Origin: Eulemur rufifrons
Taxonomy: Eukaryota > Chordata > Mammalia > Primates > Lemuridae
Direction of reading: 5' to 3'
Length of the DNA stretch: 64,000 nucleotides
Assembly (NCBI RefSeq): GCF_041146395.1
Contig: NC_090996.1
Span: 27,118,738 to 27,182,737, forward strand
The stretch's first letter is position 1, and each line of letters starts with the position of its first letter. Under the pieces are notes generated by a model. It ran no database searches. It saw only the letters and a list, made by a program, of their open reading frames with translations, and was not told the DNA's origin. The position numbers and the translations under genes were made by a program. This document shows, in pieces, positions 11,380 to 21,034 of the stretch.

Positions 11380-11718
11380 CACTTGAAAACTAATAAAAAA
11401 TTTACATAACTATGAAGAATGGAAATTTGTCAAGGATAAGAAAGTTGAGACCAAGAGAATATCCAGACCTTGTTAGAATAACTCTTAGCTTTTCAGCTTC
11501 CCCTCAACACAATGAACTCTTCTTTGTCCAATCCAGTATATAAGTAACTGACTCTAACTGCTTACTCGGGTCTTCATTTCTTTATGAGGGCTCTGGTACC
11601 ACATAAAACTTGCATCATGCTTCTTCCCTGCTATCTTGTGTCAATTTAATTCTCAGACCTAGTCAGGACCCTCAGAGGATGGCGGTGAAGTCCCACCCAT
11701 TTTCCTGCCTAAATGATC
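11380..11718 (+). mobile_element. Endogenous retroviral LTR fragment (ERV1-like 3' part)
   Basis: 'aataactcttagcttttcag', 'cttctttgtccaatccagta', 'aactgcttactcgggtcttc', 'gtcaatttaattctcagacc', 'agtcaggaccctcagagga' follow the order seen in class I mammalian LTRs near the R/U5 region. No internal viral genes (gag, pol, env) are visible on either side, so this is a solo or truncated, inactive LTR. Confidence 0.55.
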
Positions 11719-12887
11719 CACCTTGAGTCATGTGGGCTCAGGGTCCTCATTGCCAAGAGTACAAGAGATTGAAAAGAACCAGAGGCCATTACAGTGGGTG
11801 CCAGTCCTGGAATGGCTTGTTCTGCCATTCCACCTCAATTCACCATGCCGTCTGACACATGTACGGTGCTTTTCATCCGCACTGGCACTCACACACGCCA
11901 GAACGAGCTTCTCCCTTAAGAGGATGAGCCTGGAACAAAGATTACTTTGAGGATTATAAAAGAAAAGTTTCTACAGTCTGATGTCATGGGGGTTATAAAG
12001 TCCCAGAACATTGTATTCCATTTTCTCACTGTCCTATTATTCATGTGATGCCTCAAAATAATTATTTTCTGAGAGGATCTTAGCATTCCGGATGCACTCC
12101 GAATGTCACGGAAGAGCAGAGGAAACACAAGCATTAGCTGTGGCATGAGGCAAGAATAGCAAACAAATTGCCCCTCGTCGGTGAGGTACAGCACCCAGAA
12201 TATACACAGTGAGATTTGTGAGAGCAAGTTCATTTTATTTATGGTGAAAGCCAACTATAATTGCTGGCAAGACCATTAATTGTCCTCACCTAATCATGAA
12301 AGCAAGCCCAACGAAATTTCCTAAAAATCCCAACTCCTTGGGGAGATGAAAGAGTTAGTCTTTTTTAAAGGTAAAAAATTTAAAAATCACTTTCATAAAG
12401 GAGCAAAATCCATTTTATTATTCAATTCCTCTCGATTAAAGGCATTTAAACAACTCATCGATTCCTGAGAAGAGAAAGAATGGGGGGAAAAAATCATGTC
12501 CACATTAAATAAGGTTTATTACGTTTAGAGCCGTAATTCAAACAGGCTTTGGGAAGAACTTTTGTCTAATGAGTCATTGTAATCGGGTATCTATGGGAAG
12601 AAGTGTTAATTCTTGGAATAGACAGCCAATTAATCACGTCTACAGTCAGCCTGGCTGGCAGCGGGCTCCGTGTTTTCTGGACTTCTACAGCAAATACAAA
12701 ACAGGCAGCTCTCCTGTGCTTTACTAGAACAGAAAGTACGGCCCCTTTCACGGTCGGAGGCCCCTGTGATAGCTCATCCCCAAAAGTCTGAATCCTTAAA
12801 GCTTCAACCACAAGCCAAGGGGAAACAGCAGTGGAAAAAATAGGGAAAACACACGAAAGGCCACTCCATTCAGGAAGGCATGATACT
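11719..12887. promoter_or_regulatory. Candidate conserved noncoding block (repeat-free, homeodomain-motif rich)
   Basis: No transposable element is recognisable over about 1.1 kb, which is unusual here. Several ATTA/TAAT homeodomain-type cores lie in mixed-composition context: 'accattaattgtcctcac', 'tcaattcctctcgattaaag', 'tttagagccgtaattcaaac', 'agacagccaattaatcacg'. CpGs persist in AT-rich surroundings. These traits fit an enhancer-like conserved element, but that is inference. The open frames here (up to 112 codons) have no domain. Confidence 0.4.
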
Positions 12888-13128
12888 AACAATAAATGAC
12901 ATTTAAATAATAATTACCATGTTCCAGGCAGTGGACTAAGTCCTGTGCACATATTAGATCATTTAATTCTTATAACAATTCTGAGATATATGAGCGCTAT
13001 TATTCTCATTTTACAGATGATGACTCTGAGCTTCGGAATAAACGATTTGCCCAAGTTTGCACAGATGGATCTGGGATTCAAACCCAAGCCAGCCTGACTG
13101 CAAAGTCTGTGATCTATTTATGTCTTAA
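12888..13128 (-). mobile_element. MIR SINE
   Basis: Full reverse-complement MIR: 'accatgttccaggcagtgga', 'cattttacagatgatgactc', 'gatttgcccaagtttgcaca', 'tctgggattcaaacccaagc'. Confidence 0.85.
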
Positions 13129-13189
13129 TACCATGGAACCATGTATGTAATACATCAAATGAAATAGAATACAACTTCTGTAGGCAGTG

Positions 13190-13245
13190 TAATTATTTCA
13201 TTCATAAATGCTTATTGAGTACCTACTATGAGCTGGGAACTGGCA
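13190..13245 (-). mobile_element. L2 LINE 3' terminus fragment
   Basis: 'tttcattcataaatgcttat', 'tgagtacctactatgagctg' match the reverse-complemented L2 end. Confidence 0.65.
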
Positions 13246-13318
13246 TAAACACACACACATATATACACATACGTATGTATACAGACACTCATACATGTGT
13301 ATGCGTATGTGTGTGCTG
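13246..13318. repeat. Degenerate alternating purine-pyrimidine tract (CA/TA/CG)
   Basis: Mixed ACAC, ATAT and ACGT steps followed by the complementary pattern, so the tract is a quasi-palindrome around 'catacgtatg'. Confidence 0.85.
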
Positions 13319-13718
13319 GTTTTAATATATGTCCAAAAATTTTTTGATGTCTCTCACTTCTAATGGATAAAATAAAGCAGAAGTGATAGTGTATGACTTA
13401 GGAGTCTAACTGTGGCTTCCTGATTACTCTGTGACTCCTGGATGGCTTTGCTCTGGAAGACATTAGTTACTGTGTAGAGCAGCTCACGTGGGCAGAAACT
13501 GAGTCCTACAGCTGACAGCCACAGGCGTGGCCATCTTGGAAGTGGGTCATCCAGCCCCAGTAGAGCCTTCAGAGGACAGCAGCCCTGGCCAGTATCTTGA
13601 CAGCAACTTCAAAGAGACCCTGAGCAGCTAAGCCATTCTCAGAATGCTGACTTTCAGAAACATAAATGTGTTTTGTTTAAAATCACTAGTTTTGCTGCAC
13701 GGCGATAACTAATACTCT
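13319..13718 (+). mobile_element. MLT1-like (ERVL-MaLR) solo LTR
   Basis: MaLR LTR landmarks: 'aaagcagaagtgatagtgta', 'gccacaggcgtggccatctt', 'ggaagtgggtcatccagccc', 'agtagagccttcagaggaca', 'agagaccctgagcagctaag', 'cggcgataactaatac'. No internal sequence, so a solo LTR. Confidence 0.8.
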
Positions 13719-13724
13719 GTGTGA

Positions 13725-13756
13725 GTATGAGTGTGTGTGTGTGTGTGTGTGTGTGT
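13725..13756. repeat. (GT)n microsatellite
   Basis: Uninterrupted GT units directly after the LTR end. Confidence 0.9.
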
Positions 13757-13914
13757 CTTATCAAATAGTAATCAAAGAGAGCTAAAGAACAGCAATGTGA
13801 ACATGACTGAGATCTGTCCCAAAGGCTCACTGTTCTTTGCAGTCCTCTTTCTGTGGTCGTTATCTTAATTGACAGCACAACCACCCACTTGTTCAACCAA
13901 ACAAAAAAAAACCA

Positions 13915-14265
13915 GTCACCCTCAACCCCTTCCTGTCTCCATCCCTCCCTTCCTGCAGACTGGCTGCCAAATCATGATACTCCCACTTCTGCATCTCACC
14001 TGGTCTTTCTTCCCGTTTTCTACCAATCTAGCCTATTCAGTGGTTCAAAAAATATATATTGTTTGTAGCCTCTTCTTATGAACTCCTATTCAAGGCCCTG
14101 GAACTCTCTATTAATGCTGAATCCCATCCACCACCTTTGTACCTTGCACACATTTTTAGCTACCCACTGTAACGGATTCTCTCTCCATCCTACTAGTCCG
14201 TAAGCTCCTGGAGGTCTGGGACTATGTCCTAGCAAGCGTCTAGCAAAGGCTGTGATTTGAAAATA
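13915..14265 (+). mobile_element. L2 LINE 3' region
   Basis: 'actagtccgtaagctcctgg' and 'aggtctgggactatgtccta' are clear L2 3' UTR motifs. The pyrimidine-rich upstream part is a weaker match. The overlapping open frames at 13853-14081 lie in this pyrimidine-rich DNA. Confidence 0.6.
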
Positions 14266-14292
14266 TTTACCATCCTGATGATTATTTCCTTT

Positions 14293-14745
14293 TAACAAAT
14301 TATCCCAAAGTTTAGTGGCTTAAGCCAACAAATGTTCATTATATCCCCTTTTTTGTGGGTTAGGAATTGAGGTGATTTAGTCATTTGACTCAGGGTCCCT
14401 TACAAGGCTGAAGTCTTCAACTCAAGATGTGACTGGGGGGCAACTCACTTCTAGGCTCACTTGTGTGGCTGTTGGCAGGCCAGGCCACAGGTCCTTACTG
14501 CTGGAATCGTCAGCTCCTTGTCATGTGGACCTCTCCATGGGGTGGCTTACAACAGGGCAGCTGGGTTTTATCAGAGCAAGGGGAAGGGAGAGAGTAAGAG
14601 AGAGTGGAAGAGAGGGTGGACATCAGCATCTTTGTAACCTAATCTCAGAAAGCACATTCCATCATTTTGTCGTATTGTATTTATTAGAAGCAAATTACCA
14701 GGCTAGCCCAAAAAGGTGATTACACAAGTCCAGAAAACCTGGAGC
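14293..14745 (-). mobile_element. MLT1-like (ERVL-MaLR) solo LTR
   Basis: Reverse-complement MaLR LTR: 'caaagtttagtggcttaagc', 'tgactcagggtcccttacaa', 'gtgactggggggcaactcac', 'tgtggctgttggcaggccag', 'atgtggacctctccatgggg', 'gtaacctaatctcagaaag', 'ttagaagcaaattaccagg'. The same unit occurs on the other strand at 16246-16390. Confidence 0.8.
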
Positions 14746-14762
14746 CAGGGATCTTTGGGAGA

Positions 14763-15116
14763 TGCAGATTGAGCATCCCTGATCCAAAAATTGAAAATCC
14801 AAACTGCTCCAATATCAAAAATGGTTGAGCGCTGACATGACAATGCAAGTGGAAAATTCCATGCGTGACCTCATATGATGGGTCACAGTTAAAACACAGG
14901 CACACAACATACAGTTATTCTACATCCATAAGGGAAAAATTACAGTACCCTTGGTCTATGTGTATAATGTATATATAAAACAGATCAATTTTGTATATAG
15001 ACTTATGTCCCATACCCAAGATATCTCACTGCATATTTGCAAATATTCCAAAATAAAAGACAGCCAAAATCCAAAATACCTCCGATCCCAAGATTTCAGA
15101 TAGGGATACTCAACAT
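14763..15116. mobile_element. Tigger-family nonautonomous DNA transposon
   Basis: Terminal inverted repeats 'agattgagcatccctgatcc' (left) and 'gatagggatactcaac' (right). Inside, 'gttgagcgctgacatgacaa', 'agtggaaaattccatgcgtg' and 'acccaagatatctcactgca' are typical of this small TcMar-Tigger element. No transposase. Confidence 0.85.
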
Positions 15117-15334
15117 GTATTTTAGGAGCTGTCTACCATGGTTACCTTGACCTTGTCTCTCAGAACAGGTGCAGCCTTGGGTATCCTTCACCTGCCTTGT
15201 CTAGGAGCCATTTCCAACTCCTCCTGCTCTGTGTCCCTCATGGAAAATGTGAGCTGACACCTCTCCCTGCTAGACATCAATGCATGATAGTCCTTCACAT
15301 AACTCAGTTCATCCAGTCATTTATTCTGTATTTC
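15117..15334. other. Noncoding stretch, nothing recognised
   Basis: Pyrimidine-rich, perhaps a decayed L2 3' UTR, but no motif is clear enough to call. Confidence 0.35.
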
Positions 15335-15515
15335 AGCCCTGGGTGTGTTGCTTAACCTCACTAATGTTTCAGTTGCCCATCTGTAAAATGGGGCTAATAG
15401 TAAAACCCACCTCATAAGATTATTGTGAGCATTATAAACACACATTAAAAACATTTAGCATAGTTCTCAAAACAACATAAATGCACAATAAACAATAGCA
15501 ACTCTTTACTGTTGT
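15335..15515 (+). mobile_element. MIR SINE
   Basis: 'gttgcttaacctcactaatg', 'ttgcccatctgtaaaatggg', 'aaacccacctcataagatta', 'ttgtgagcattataaacaca' follow MIR closely through to the '...caataaacaatagc' end. Confidence 0.85.
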
Positions 15516-15904
15516 CACTCTGTCTGTGGACGTCAAGATATCTAAAAGGTAGATTCTGTGTGGTAGGTGGTGATGAGATACCGCTCATACAGATCTGACC
15601 CAGAACTAGAAAATGAAAAACCTAAGGAAGAGAACGACCCATTGGTCCATGAGTGGGAAGCCCCAACAGAGGTTGGAAACAGACTTGGAATCAGATCCCA
15701 GAAGTAAAAAAAAAAGCTGCAGTATAGACAGCAACCAGGTTGTAAAATTGTACTTTTTACACATTTCCTGCTTTATTAAAAAATCCCAATTGATTTCCCT
15801 AAGCATTTAATATGGTTCTTTAAAAATTAAGGACAATTCAATTATGCTCAGGGACCCCGAGGATATGATCCTTGCAGGCTGTGAAAAGATTAAGTCTGGG
15901 AAGA
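15516..15904. other. Noncoding stretch, nothing recognised
   Basis: Single-copy-looking. Short open frames on both strands (15606-15810) overlap the same DNA and have no domain. Confidence 0.4.
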
Positions 15905-16024
15905 GGAAGGGAAATAACATTTATGGAGTGACAACTGCTAAGCCATAGGGTGCATCTGGGCTTCTACTTGCATTATCTCACCATTCTTGCCCAACCATAT
16001 TAAGTTGGTAGTTATTCCTATTCC
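15905..16024 (-). mobile_element. MIR SINE, left half of a split copy
   Basis: 'aataacatttatggagtgac', 'cttgcattatctcaccattc', 'agttggtagttattcctatt' follow reverse-complement MIR. The remaining half resumes at about 16553 after an L1M insertion. Confidence 0.65.
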
Positions 16025-16552
16025 TTTTAAAACAATTTTTGGTAAAATTCACATAGCAAAATTAACCACTTTGAAGGGAACAATTCCGTGACATTTGGTC
16101 CCTTTACAATGTTGCATAGCTGACACCTCTAAATAGTTCTAAAACATCTTCGTCATCCTCAAAGGAAACCCTGTATCATAAATGGATGCTCCACCTGTAT
16201 CTCCCAGTAATCCCTGACTCCAGGTATTTAGGCTTTTGTGTAATCACCTCTTTGGCTTAGCCTTGTAACTTGCTTCTAGAAAGTATAATATGGCAAAAAT
16301 GATAGAATGTGCCTTCTGAGATTAGGTTACAAAGACTCTGGTTCTTACCCTTTCTTCTTCCCTCTTGCTCTTTCTTGCTCTGATAGGACCCAGCCACCCA
16401 CATTTTGGGTATTGTGAACATGGCTGCGATGAACACACATGTACACACGTGTACACGTATTTTGCACGGGTATCTCTTTTCAGTTCTTTTGAGTATATAC
16501 TTAGCAGAGTTGTTCCTATGTTTCTGTGTCTGAGTTTTTGAGGAACTGCCTT
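16025..16552 (-). mobile_element. L1M LINE 3' region inserted in a MIR and itself split by an LTR
   Basis: 'ttggtaaaattcacatagca', 'aaattaaccactttgaaggg', 'tacaatgttgcatagctgac', 'caaaggaaaccctgtatc' (16025-16240) and 'ttgggtattgtgaacatggc', 'tttgagtatatacttagcag', 'tttgaggaactgcc' (16393-16552) are consecutive reverse-complement L1M segments. A MaLR LTR fragment lies between them. Similar 'tattcct' sequence at both outer ends is compatible with a target duplication. Confidence 0.75.
16246..16390 (+). mobile_element. MLT1-like LTR fragment nested in the L1M
   Basis: 'gtgtaatcacctctttggct', 'tagccttgtaacttgcttct', 'gaatgtgccttctgagatta', 'ggttacaaagactctggttc' match the opposite strand of the LTR at 14293-14745. 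Truncated. Confidence 0.7.
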
Positions 16553-16640
16553 ATATTCCTGTTTTATAGATGAAAAACTGATGTGAATGCTTTACATCTA
16601 AGCCTGTGAGACACCAAAGTCCTTGCCATAGTCCTTGGGT
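16553..16640 (-). mobile_element. MIR SINE, right half of a split copy
   Basis: 'ttcctgttttatagatgaaa' followed by 'taagcctgtgagacaccaaa' and 'gtccttgcc' continues the MIR begun at 15905. Confidence 0.55.
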
Positions 16641-17081
16641 CATAGTCCCGTGAGACAGGGTTACCTAGAGGAGGTGAGATTATCTAGACGGAAGTGGGCT
16701 CCTCTGGGCGGATAGAGCAGCGTGCGGCTCAGTGTGAGATGCCAAGGGAAGGAAGGCACTCGGGAGGGGCACAGCTTGGACCCCTCCTGGAAGGCTCCAG
16801 GTCTCCAGCTTCGGTTTCATGGAGGGAGACTGGATCCCATGGTCAGATCATGAATCGAGGCAGAGGAAGGCGGCTCACTCTGGTGACAGCCAAGGACCTG
16901 ATTATAGACAACTATGGCCAGAGGGGTTCCATTCCCTCCCCCTCGGGTACCTGGCTGCTGGCGTTACTTACCTTTCAGAGTGAGCGAAGCTGACCTGTGT
17001 CAGGTTCAGTGTTAGGCAGAACTTATTTATTCCAGCAGAGGCTTTGGGGCTCTGTCCGGCTTTCTGATTTAGACACACGCA

Positions 17082-17084
<3 letters not shown>
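16641..17084. other. Noncoding stretch, nothing recognised
   Basis: GC-richer single-copy sequence. A 99-codon plus frame at 16694-16993 has no domain, flanking splice context or homologue that I recognise. Confidence 0.4.
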
Positions 17085-17114
<30 letters not shown>

Positions 17115-17115
17115 G
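17085..17115. repeat. (CA)n microsatellite
   Basis: About 15 perfect CA units preceded by 'acacacgcactca'. Confidence 0.95.
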
Positions 17116-17334
17116 CTACGGGCTTTCTTTGCTATCTAAAAACAATGTTAATGTCCTGCTTGTATACCGTAGCTCTATGGGACACAAATGAGAGATTATG
17201 TGGAGAGATTTCTGTCCTTCCAGGTTTGCTGTTAACAACCACGATTTAGCTGGAGGGAGGGATAAGAATGTATGTCCTATAGTGTGAGGAGGAAAGAAAT
17301 GACCAGCTCAGAGCACACCACCCCACTGTCTAAA

Positions 17335-17435
17335 GCCTTCTGTGTCCACCAGTATCCTGTATAATCAACGCATGCTCCTCAGTCCAGGCCCACAAACCCC
17401 TCTGCAACAGTAAAATCACCACCCTCATCACCGTT
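17335..17435 (+). mobile_element. Possible L2 LINE fragment
   Basis: 'ctcctcagtccaggcccaca' and the preceding 'aagccttctgtgtccaccag' resemble the L2 'cttcagtggctcccc...ttagcatggcctacaaggcc' region. Weak. Confidence 0.4.
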
Positions 17436-17439
17436 ATCT

Positions 17440-17630
17440 CATCTCGCATCTGGCATGTTCCACAAACTATCTTTTCTGTCTTCGCAATAACTCTGCAAGG
17501 TAGACAAGAACAGCTTCATTTTACATGGAGAACAGTGCGGTTCAGAGAGAGTAAGTTTGGCAGGATCAGGGTTTGAGCCCAAGTCTTGACCTCATTCCAA
17601 AGCCCAGGTTCTTCTGAGCGGGGCCACCCC
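17440..17630 (-). mobile_element. MIR SINE
   Basis: 'cgcaataactctgcaaggta', 'cttcattttacatggagaac', 'gatcagggtttgagcccaag', 'aaagcccaggttcttc' form a reverse-complement MIR. Confidence 0.75.
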
Positions 17631-17954
17631 CTCCGCCCGCCCGACTGCATCCACTCACTGATCACGTTCCCAGCAGTGTTACACCTGTATACCTCATACC
17701 ACCAAGTCCGTATTAATTTTATTTCAGTCGACTCAGTTAGGAAATTAAATGCTTTTTCCAAACTCATCTCAAACAATATTATCTATAAAACCACAGGTGC
17801 TTCATTATAATTTTCTGCTACTCATAAAAATTAACACGGAAGTTATTAGAAGTTTAAAAGCCTTCACGTGGGTACCAGCGACAGTTGTTTTGTGCACTCC
17901 CAGCGGCACGTGACTTGTGTTCTAGGTAACAGTCCATACGGTCTGACTATATTC
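17631..17954. promoter_or_regulatory. Candidate conserved noncoding segment
   Basis: Repeat-free AT-rich sequence with isolated CpGs and E-box-like 'cacgtg' at about 17865 and 'gcacgtgac' at about 17906. Function not demonstrable from one sequence. Confidence 0.3.
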
Positions 17955-18115
17955 CAGGCGGTCAGCGCGTAGGCCACCAGCCCCAGCATCACCTGGGAGC
18001 CTGTCTGAAATGCAGAACCTCGTGCCCCGTGCGAGACATAGTGAATCAGACACTGCATTTTCACAAGACTTCCTGGGTGATTCTCCTGCACATTAAAGTT
18101 TGAGACGTGCTAGCC
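17955..18115 (+). mobile_element. hAT-Charlie MER20-like element
   Basis: 'caccagccccagcatcacct', 'gagcctgtctgaaatgcaga', 'gtgaatcagacactgcattt', 'ctgggtgattctcctgcaca', 'ttaaagtttgagacgtgcta' are the ordered landmarks of the small MER element that ends '...aaagtttgagaaccactg'. Confidence 0.85.
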
Positions 18116-18458
18116 CTCACCATATGATGTCCCCATATGAATCTAGTCGCCTTTTCTGACATTCTCTCCTCTGGGGACATCTCTACCTGTCTGGCTGCAA
18201 CAGACCCAACCTCAAACTCATCTAGCCTCTGCTGAGGTGGTCGGCACCACAAATTCACAAGGGCATTTGCACAGTGAACTCTGGCTTAAAGTCCCCGGGC
18301 AGGCTCTTGCATGCAGGTTGTAGATTGCCCAGGGAAGGGTTAATAGGCATTTTTGAAGCAAGGGAAGGAAAAGTTGTGATGAAAGAGGAGAGGAAAGGAG
18401 GGGTCAGAATGAATGTTGACATAGAAAGAAAAGAGACCCAGGAGAGAAAGAGAAAGAC
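18116..18458. other. Noncoding stretch, nothing recognised
   Basis: Single-copy-looking, with two 'ccatatga' copies near 18120-18140 and a purine-rich part from about 18350 leading into the GA repeat. Its open frames on both strands have no domain. Confidence 0.4.
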
Positions 18459-18482
18459 AGAGAGAGAGAGAGAGAGAGAGAG
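18459..18482. repeat. (GA)n microsatellite
   Basis: Perfect AG units after a longer imperfect purine-rich lead-in from 18424. Confidence 0.95.
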
Positions 18483-19338
18483 ATCTTATCACATGGCCGA
18501 AAAGTGCCTCAATTTGTGCATTTGGCAGAACCCACATTTCTCTGATATGAAACCTGATCCCTTTGAACGATTTTCCCCTGGCTGGGGGCCAGCAGGGGAG
18601 AGAATGTAGACAGGAGACACTAACACAGGCACATTTATTGATTTCAAATAGAATCCCCTGGGAACACAGCAGAATGATTTTCAGGATTCAATTGAATTGA
18701 CTCTTGCTTCAAATTAAATTCTTTCATTGCAGCTCAGCTCCTCAACAATCGCCCAGTTCTGTCCTAAAGGGGCTCCGATTCCCAATTAATAAATGAGGCT
18801 TTGAGTAATCTGACTCCACGTTTTGCTGATGGGGCAAACCAGATGACAGAGCAGGCGGGGGAAACGCAGGAACACACACCTCTTTGGTTTTCCTTCTGGA
18901 GGGCCCACCTGGATGAGCTAGTTTTAGGGTAGGGAGGGGGAGGAGCACGCTTGCATTTGCAGGGAAGCTCCAAAAATGGATCCTTGTTCTAGGGGAGCTG
19001 GCTTCTCTTTGCATCTTGTTACATCATAGTATCCCACTCAGAAACGGAATCCGGGGGTGGATTGGGTCTAGGAAGTCAGCACATCTTGAAATGCCGGAGT
19101 ATTGGAGAGAAAAGAACAAGAGAAAAGTGAGCAAGAACCTGTTACTTCTAGGCTTTCTCCTTCCATCACGTGGCAGCCTTGCTTCTGCTTGGATCAAGGT
19201 GCAATTTCACTGTTTTCCCAGAGGAGGAAAACACCTGGCTTGCTTTGAAATAGGGGGCATTGCATGGAAGTAGAGGTGGAATGTCAACCCATGGAGAGTA
19301 AGGTCCCTTTGTGAAATGGCGCTCCAACCTGGCATGCC
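18483..19338. promoter_or_regulatory. Repeat-free single-copy block, candidate regulatory
   Basis: No mobile element recognised over about 850 bp. The part at 18630-18800 is AT-rich with 'tttattgatttcaaatag', 'tcaattgaattgactcttgc' and 'aaattaaattctttcattgc', a texture seen in conserved noncoding DNA. Minus-strand frames at 18742-19014 have no domain. Confidence 0.3.
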
Positions 19339-19515
19339 ACAGGCACTATCTCATTTAATCCCCATGGAAGTCCCGCAGAGTCTGTACAGGGAGCACCTGC
19401 AGTTCACAGATCAGGAAATTGAGGCACAGAGTCGTCAAAGGCTGTGCCCTCACACACGTAGCAGGAATGTGGCATAGCCAGGACTCAAACGCTGGTCTGT
19501 TCACCTCCGTTTCTA
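19339..19515 (-). mobile_element. MIR SINE (head-to-head with the next)
   Basis: 'ggcactatctcatttaatcc', 'acagatcaggaaattgaggc', 'gcagaggctg'-like spacing, 'gccaggactcaaacgctggt' follow reverse-complement MIR. Confidence 0.8.
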
Positions 19516-19517
19516 CA

Positions 19518-19695
19518 GGAGGGTTAAGAGCATGGACTCTAGAGCCAGCCCGTCTATATTTGAACCTGAGCACTTCTGCCTGCCTGCCAGCTGTGCGACC
19601 TTGAGCAAGTTGCACAACGTCTCTGTGCCTCAGCATTGTCCTCTGTAAAAGGGTGATAAAACCAATACCCACTTCACGGAGTTATGGAGAGTGAA
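19518..19695 (+). mobile_element. MIR SINE
   Basis: 'ggttaagagcatggactcta', 'gagccagcccgtctatattt', 'tgcgaccttgagcaagttgc', 'ctctgtgcctcagcattgtc' are very clear MIR motifs, ending near 'ggagttatggagagtgaatg'. Confidence 0.9.
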
Positions 19696-20354
19696 TGCGT
19701 ATCTATTATAAATCTCCAAGATCTAAAAGGTCAGTCTTTTAGAACAGTGACTGCCTGTACAAAGGAAGTAAGAGTGGGTGTTTGGAGAGTAAAATTTCAC
19801 ACTCTTAGCCACAAAGCAATATTCAGTGCAATTAAGGAGCGCTGTCAGTTTGTTGGAGGGTGTGGCTGAGACAGGGGAAAGGGATATCTCAACTGGACTT
19901 TATGGGATGAGTAGGGAGAGCCCCCTCCCTACCCTTGCAAGTATCCCTCGCAGGCCCCCTCCAAGCTAGTCCTTGCTTTGTTCTTGCAGCTCTGAGGGAA
20001 GCCAAGGAGACTGGCTTTAAGCCAAGTAGGTCTGGGGACAGCCCTGCAGGCCCCCTCTGCAGGGAGCTGAGCTTCCCACTCTGCCCGTGACCAGAATCCA
20101 GGGCTATGCAAGAGGGAAGCTGCCTGTGCCCTTCTGACCAACTGAGCCCCTTGGTTGCTCTGAAAGCCATAATTAGGCCAGATCTCAGCATGGGGACCAG
20201 GATGTGTGAGAGTGAAGTCTCGGGCCCTCCTTCCTCAGGGCCCAGTTAACAGAATAAACTCCTCCAAAGGGCTGCGGATCAGCATTTCACCAGATAAAGC
20301 ATGGCTCGGACAGACTTCACTCTGACCCGAAATGCCCAGGCAATCCTGGAGGCA
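19696..20354. other. Noncoding stretch, nothing recognised
   Basis: GC-rich part at 19915-20110. Overlapping minus-strand open frames of 70 and 100 codons at 19889-20191 have no domain. Confidence 0.4.
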
Positions 20355-20612
20355 ACACGGTATGGTGATTAAGAGCTCAAGCCCTAGAGTCAGATAGAAG
20401 TGGGTTCAAATCCCAGCTCCACCAATTATCAGCTCTGTGGTCCTGGGGAGGTTACGTAAGCGCTCTCAGCCCTGCTTTCCTGCTCTGAAAAATGAGGATA
20501 ATAATATCACCTGCTTCTTAAGGTTGTTGTGATGATTAAAAGGAGATGATCCATATAGAGATTTTAGCACAACGCCTGGGAGATAATCTCTTAGTACGTG
20601 TGAGCTATCATT
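20355..20612 (+). mobile_element. MIR SINE, near full length
   Basis: 'cacggtatggtgattaagag', 'gtgggttcaaatcccagctc', 'atgaggataataatatcacc', 'aggttgttgtgatgattaaa', 'gcacaacgcctgggag'. The best preserved MIR in the window. Its tRNA-derived B-box-like 'ggttcaaatcc' is part of the SINE and is not a tRNA gene. Confidence 0.95.
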
Positions 20613-21034
20613 CTTGGTATGACTGATCATCATATGGACATTAATAATTAGTAAAGTTACAAACAATTATTAATGGAAAATTAGAGTTTCTAGGGGACTT
20701 TTCCCAACAGGAGTTGGATCATCAGTTCCTTCCAGCTTAGTAGGATCCATCAGAGTCTACTTCTTCTCTGAACTTCTGGGCGGTTTGAAGGACACGTCAT
20801 GATCAGGAAGCCTGCTGAGTTTCTATGAGGAAGAGCAGTAGCTGTTGATGGGTTGAATTAGTCGCCGGAATGCATTTCCCTGCATCCTGGCAGGTCCACT
20901 GAAGGTAAGAATTTCAGAAAGCACTGATAGCTATGTCTGTGTAGGAGGGAGCACCTGAAGTTCAAGTTCTTCTTGCTCTCTCAGGAAGCTCTAGCCAACA
21001 GCCAGACCATCCTCCTTACTATTCTTCAATAAGT
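20613..21034. other. Noncoding stretch, nothing recognised
   Basis: Single-copy-looking sequence without gene signals. Confidence 0.4.

Noticed and set aside
11380..11718. Possible intact endogenous retrovirus
   Set aside because: Only LTR-type sequence is present, with no gag, pol or env remnant or primer-binding site adjacent.
20355..20440. tRNA-like B-box 'ggttcaaatcc'
   Set aside because: Belongs to the tRNA-derived head of a MIR SINE. No cloverleaf can be formed.
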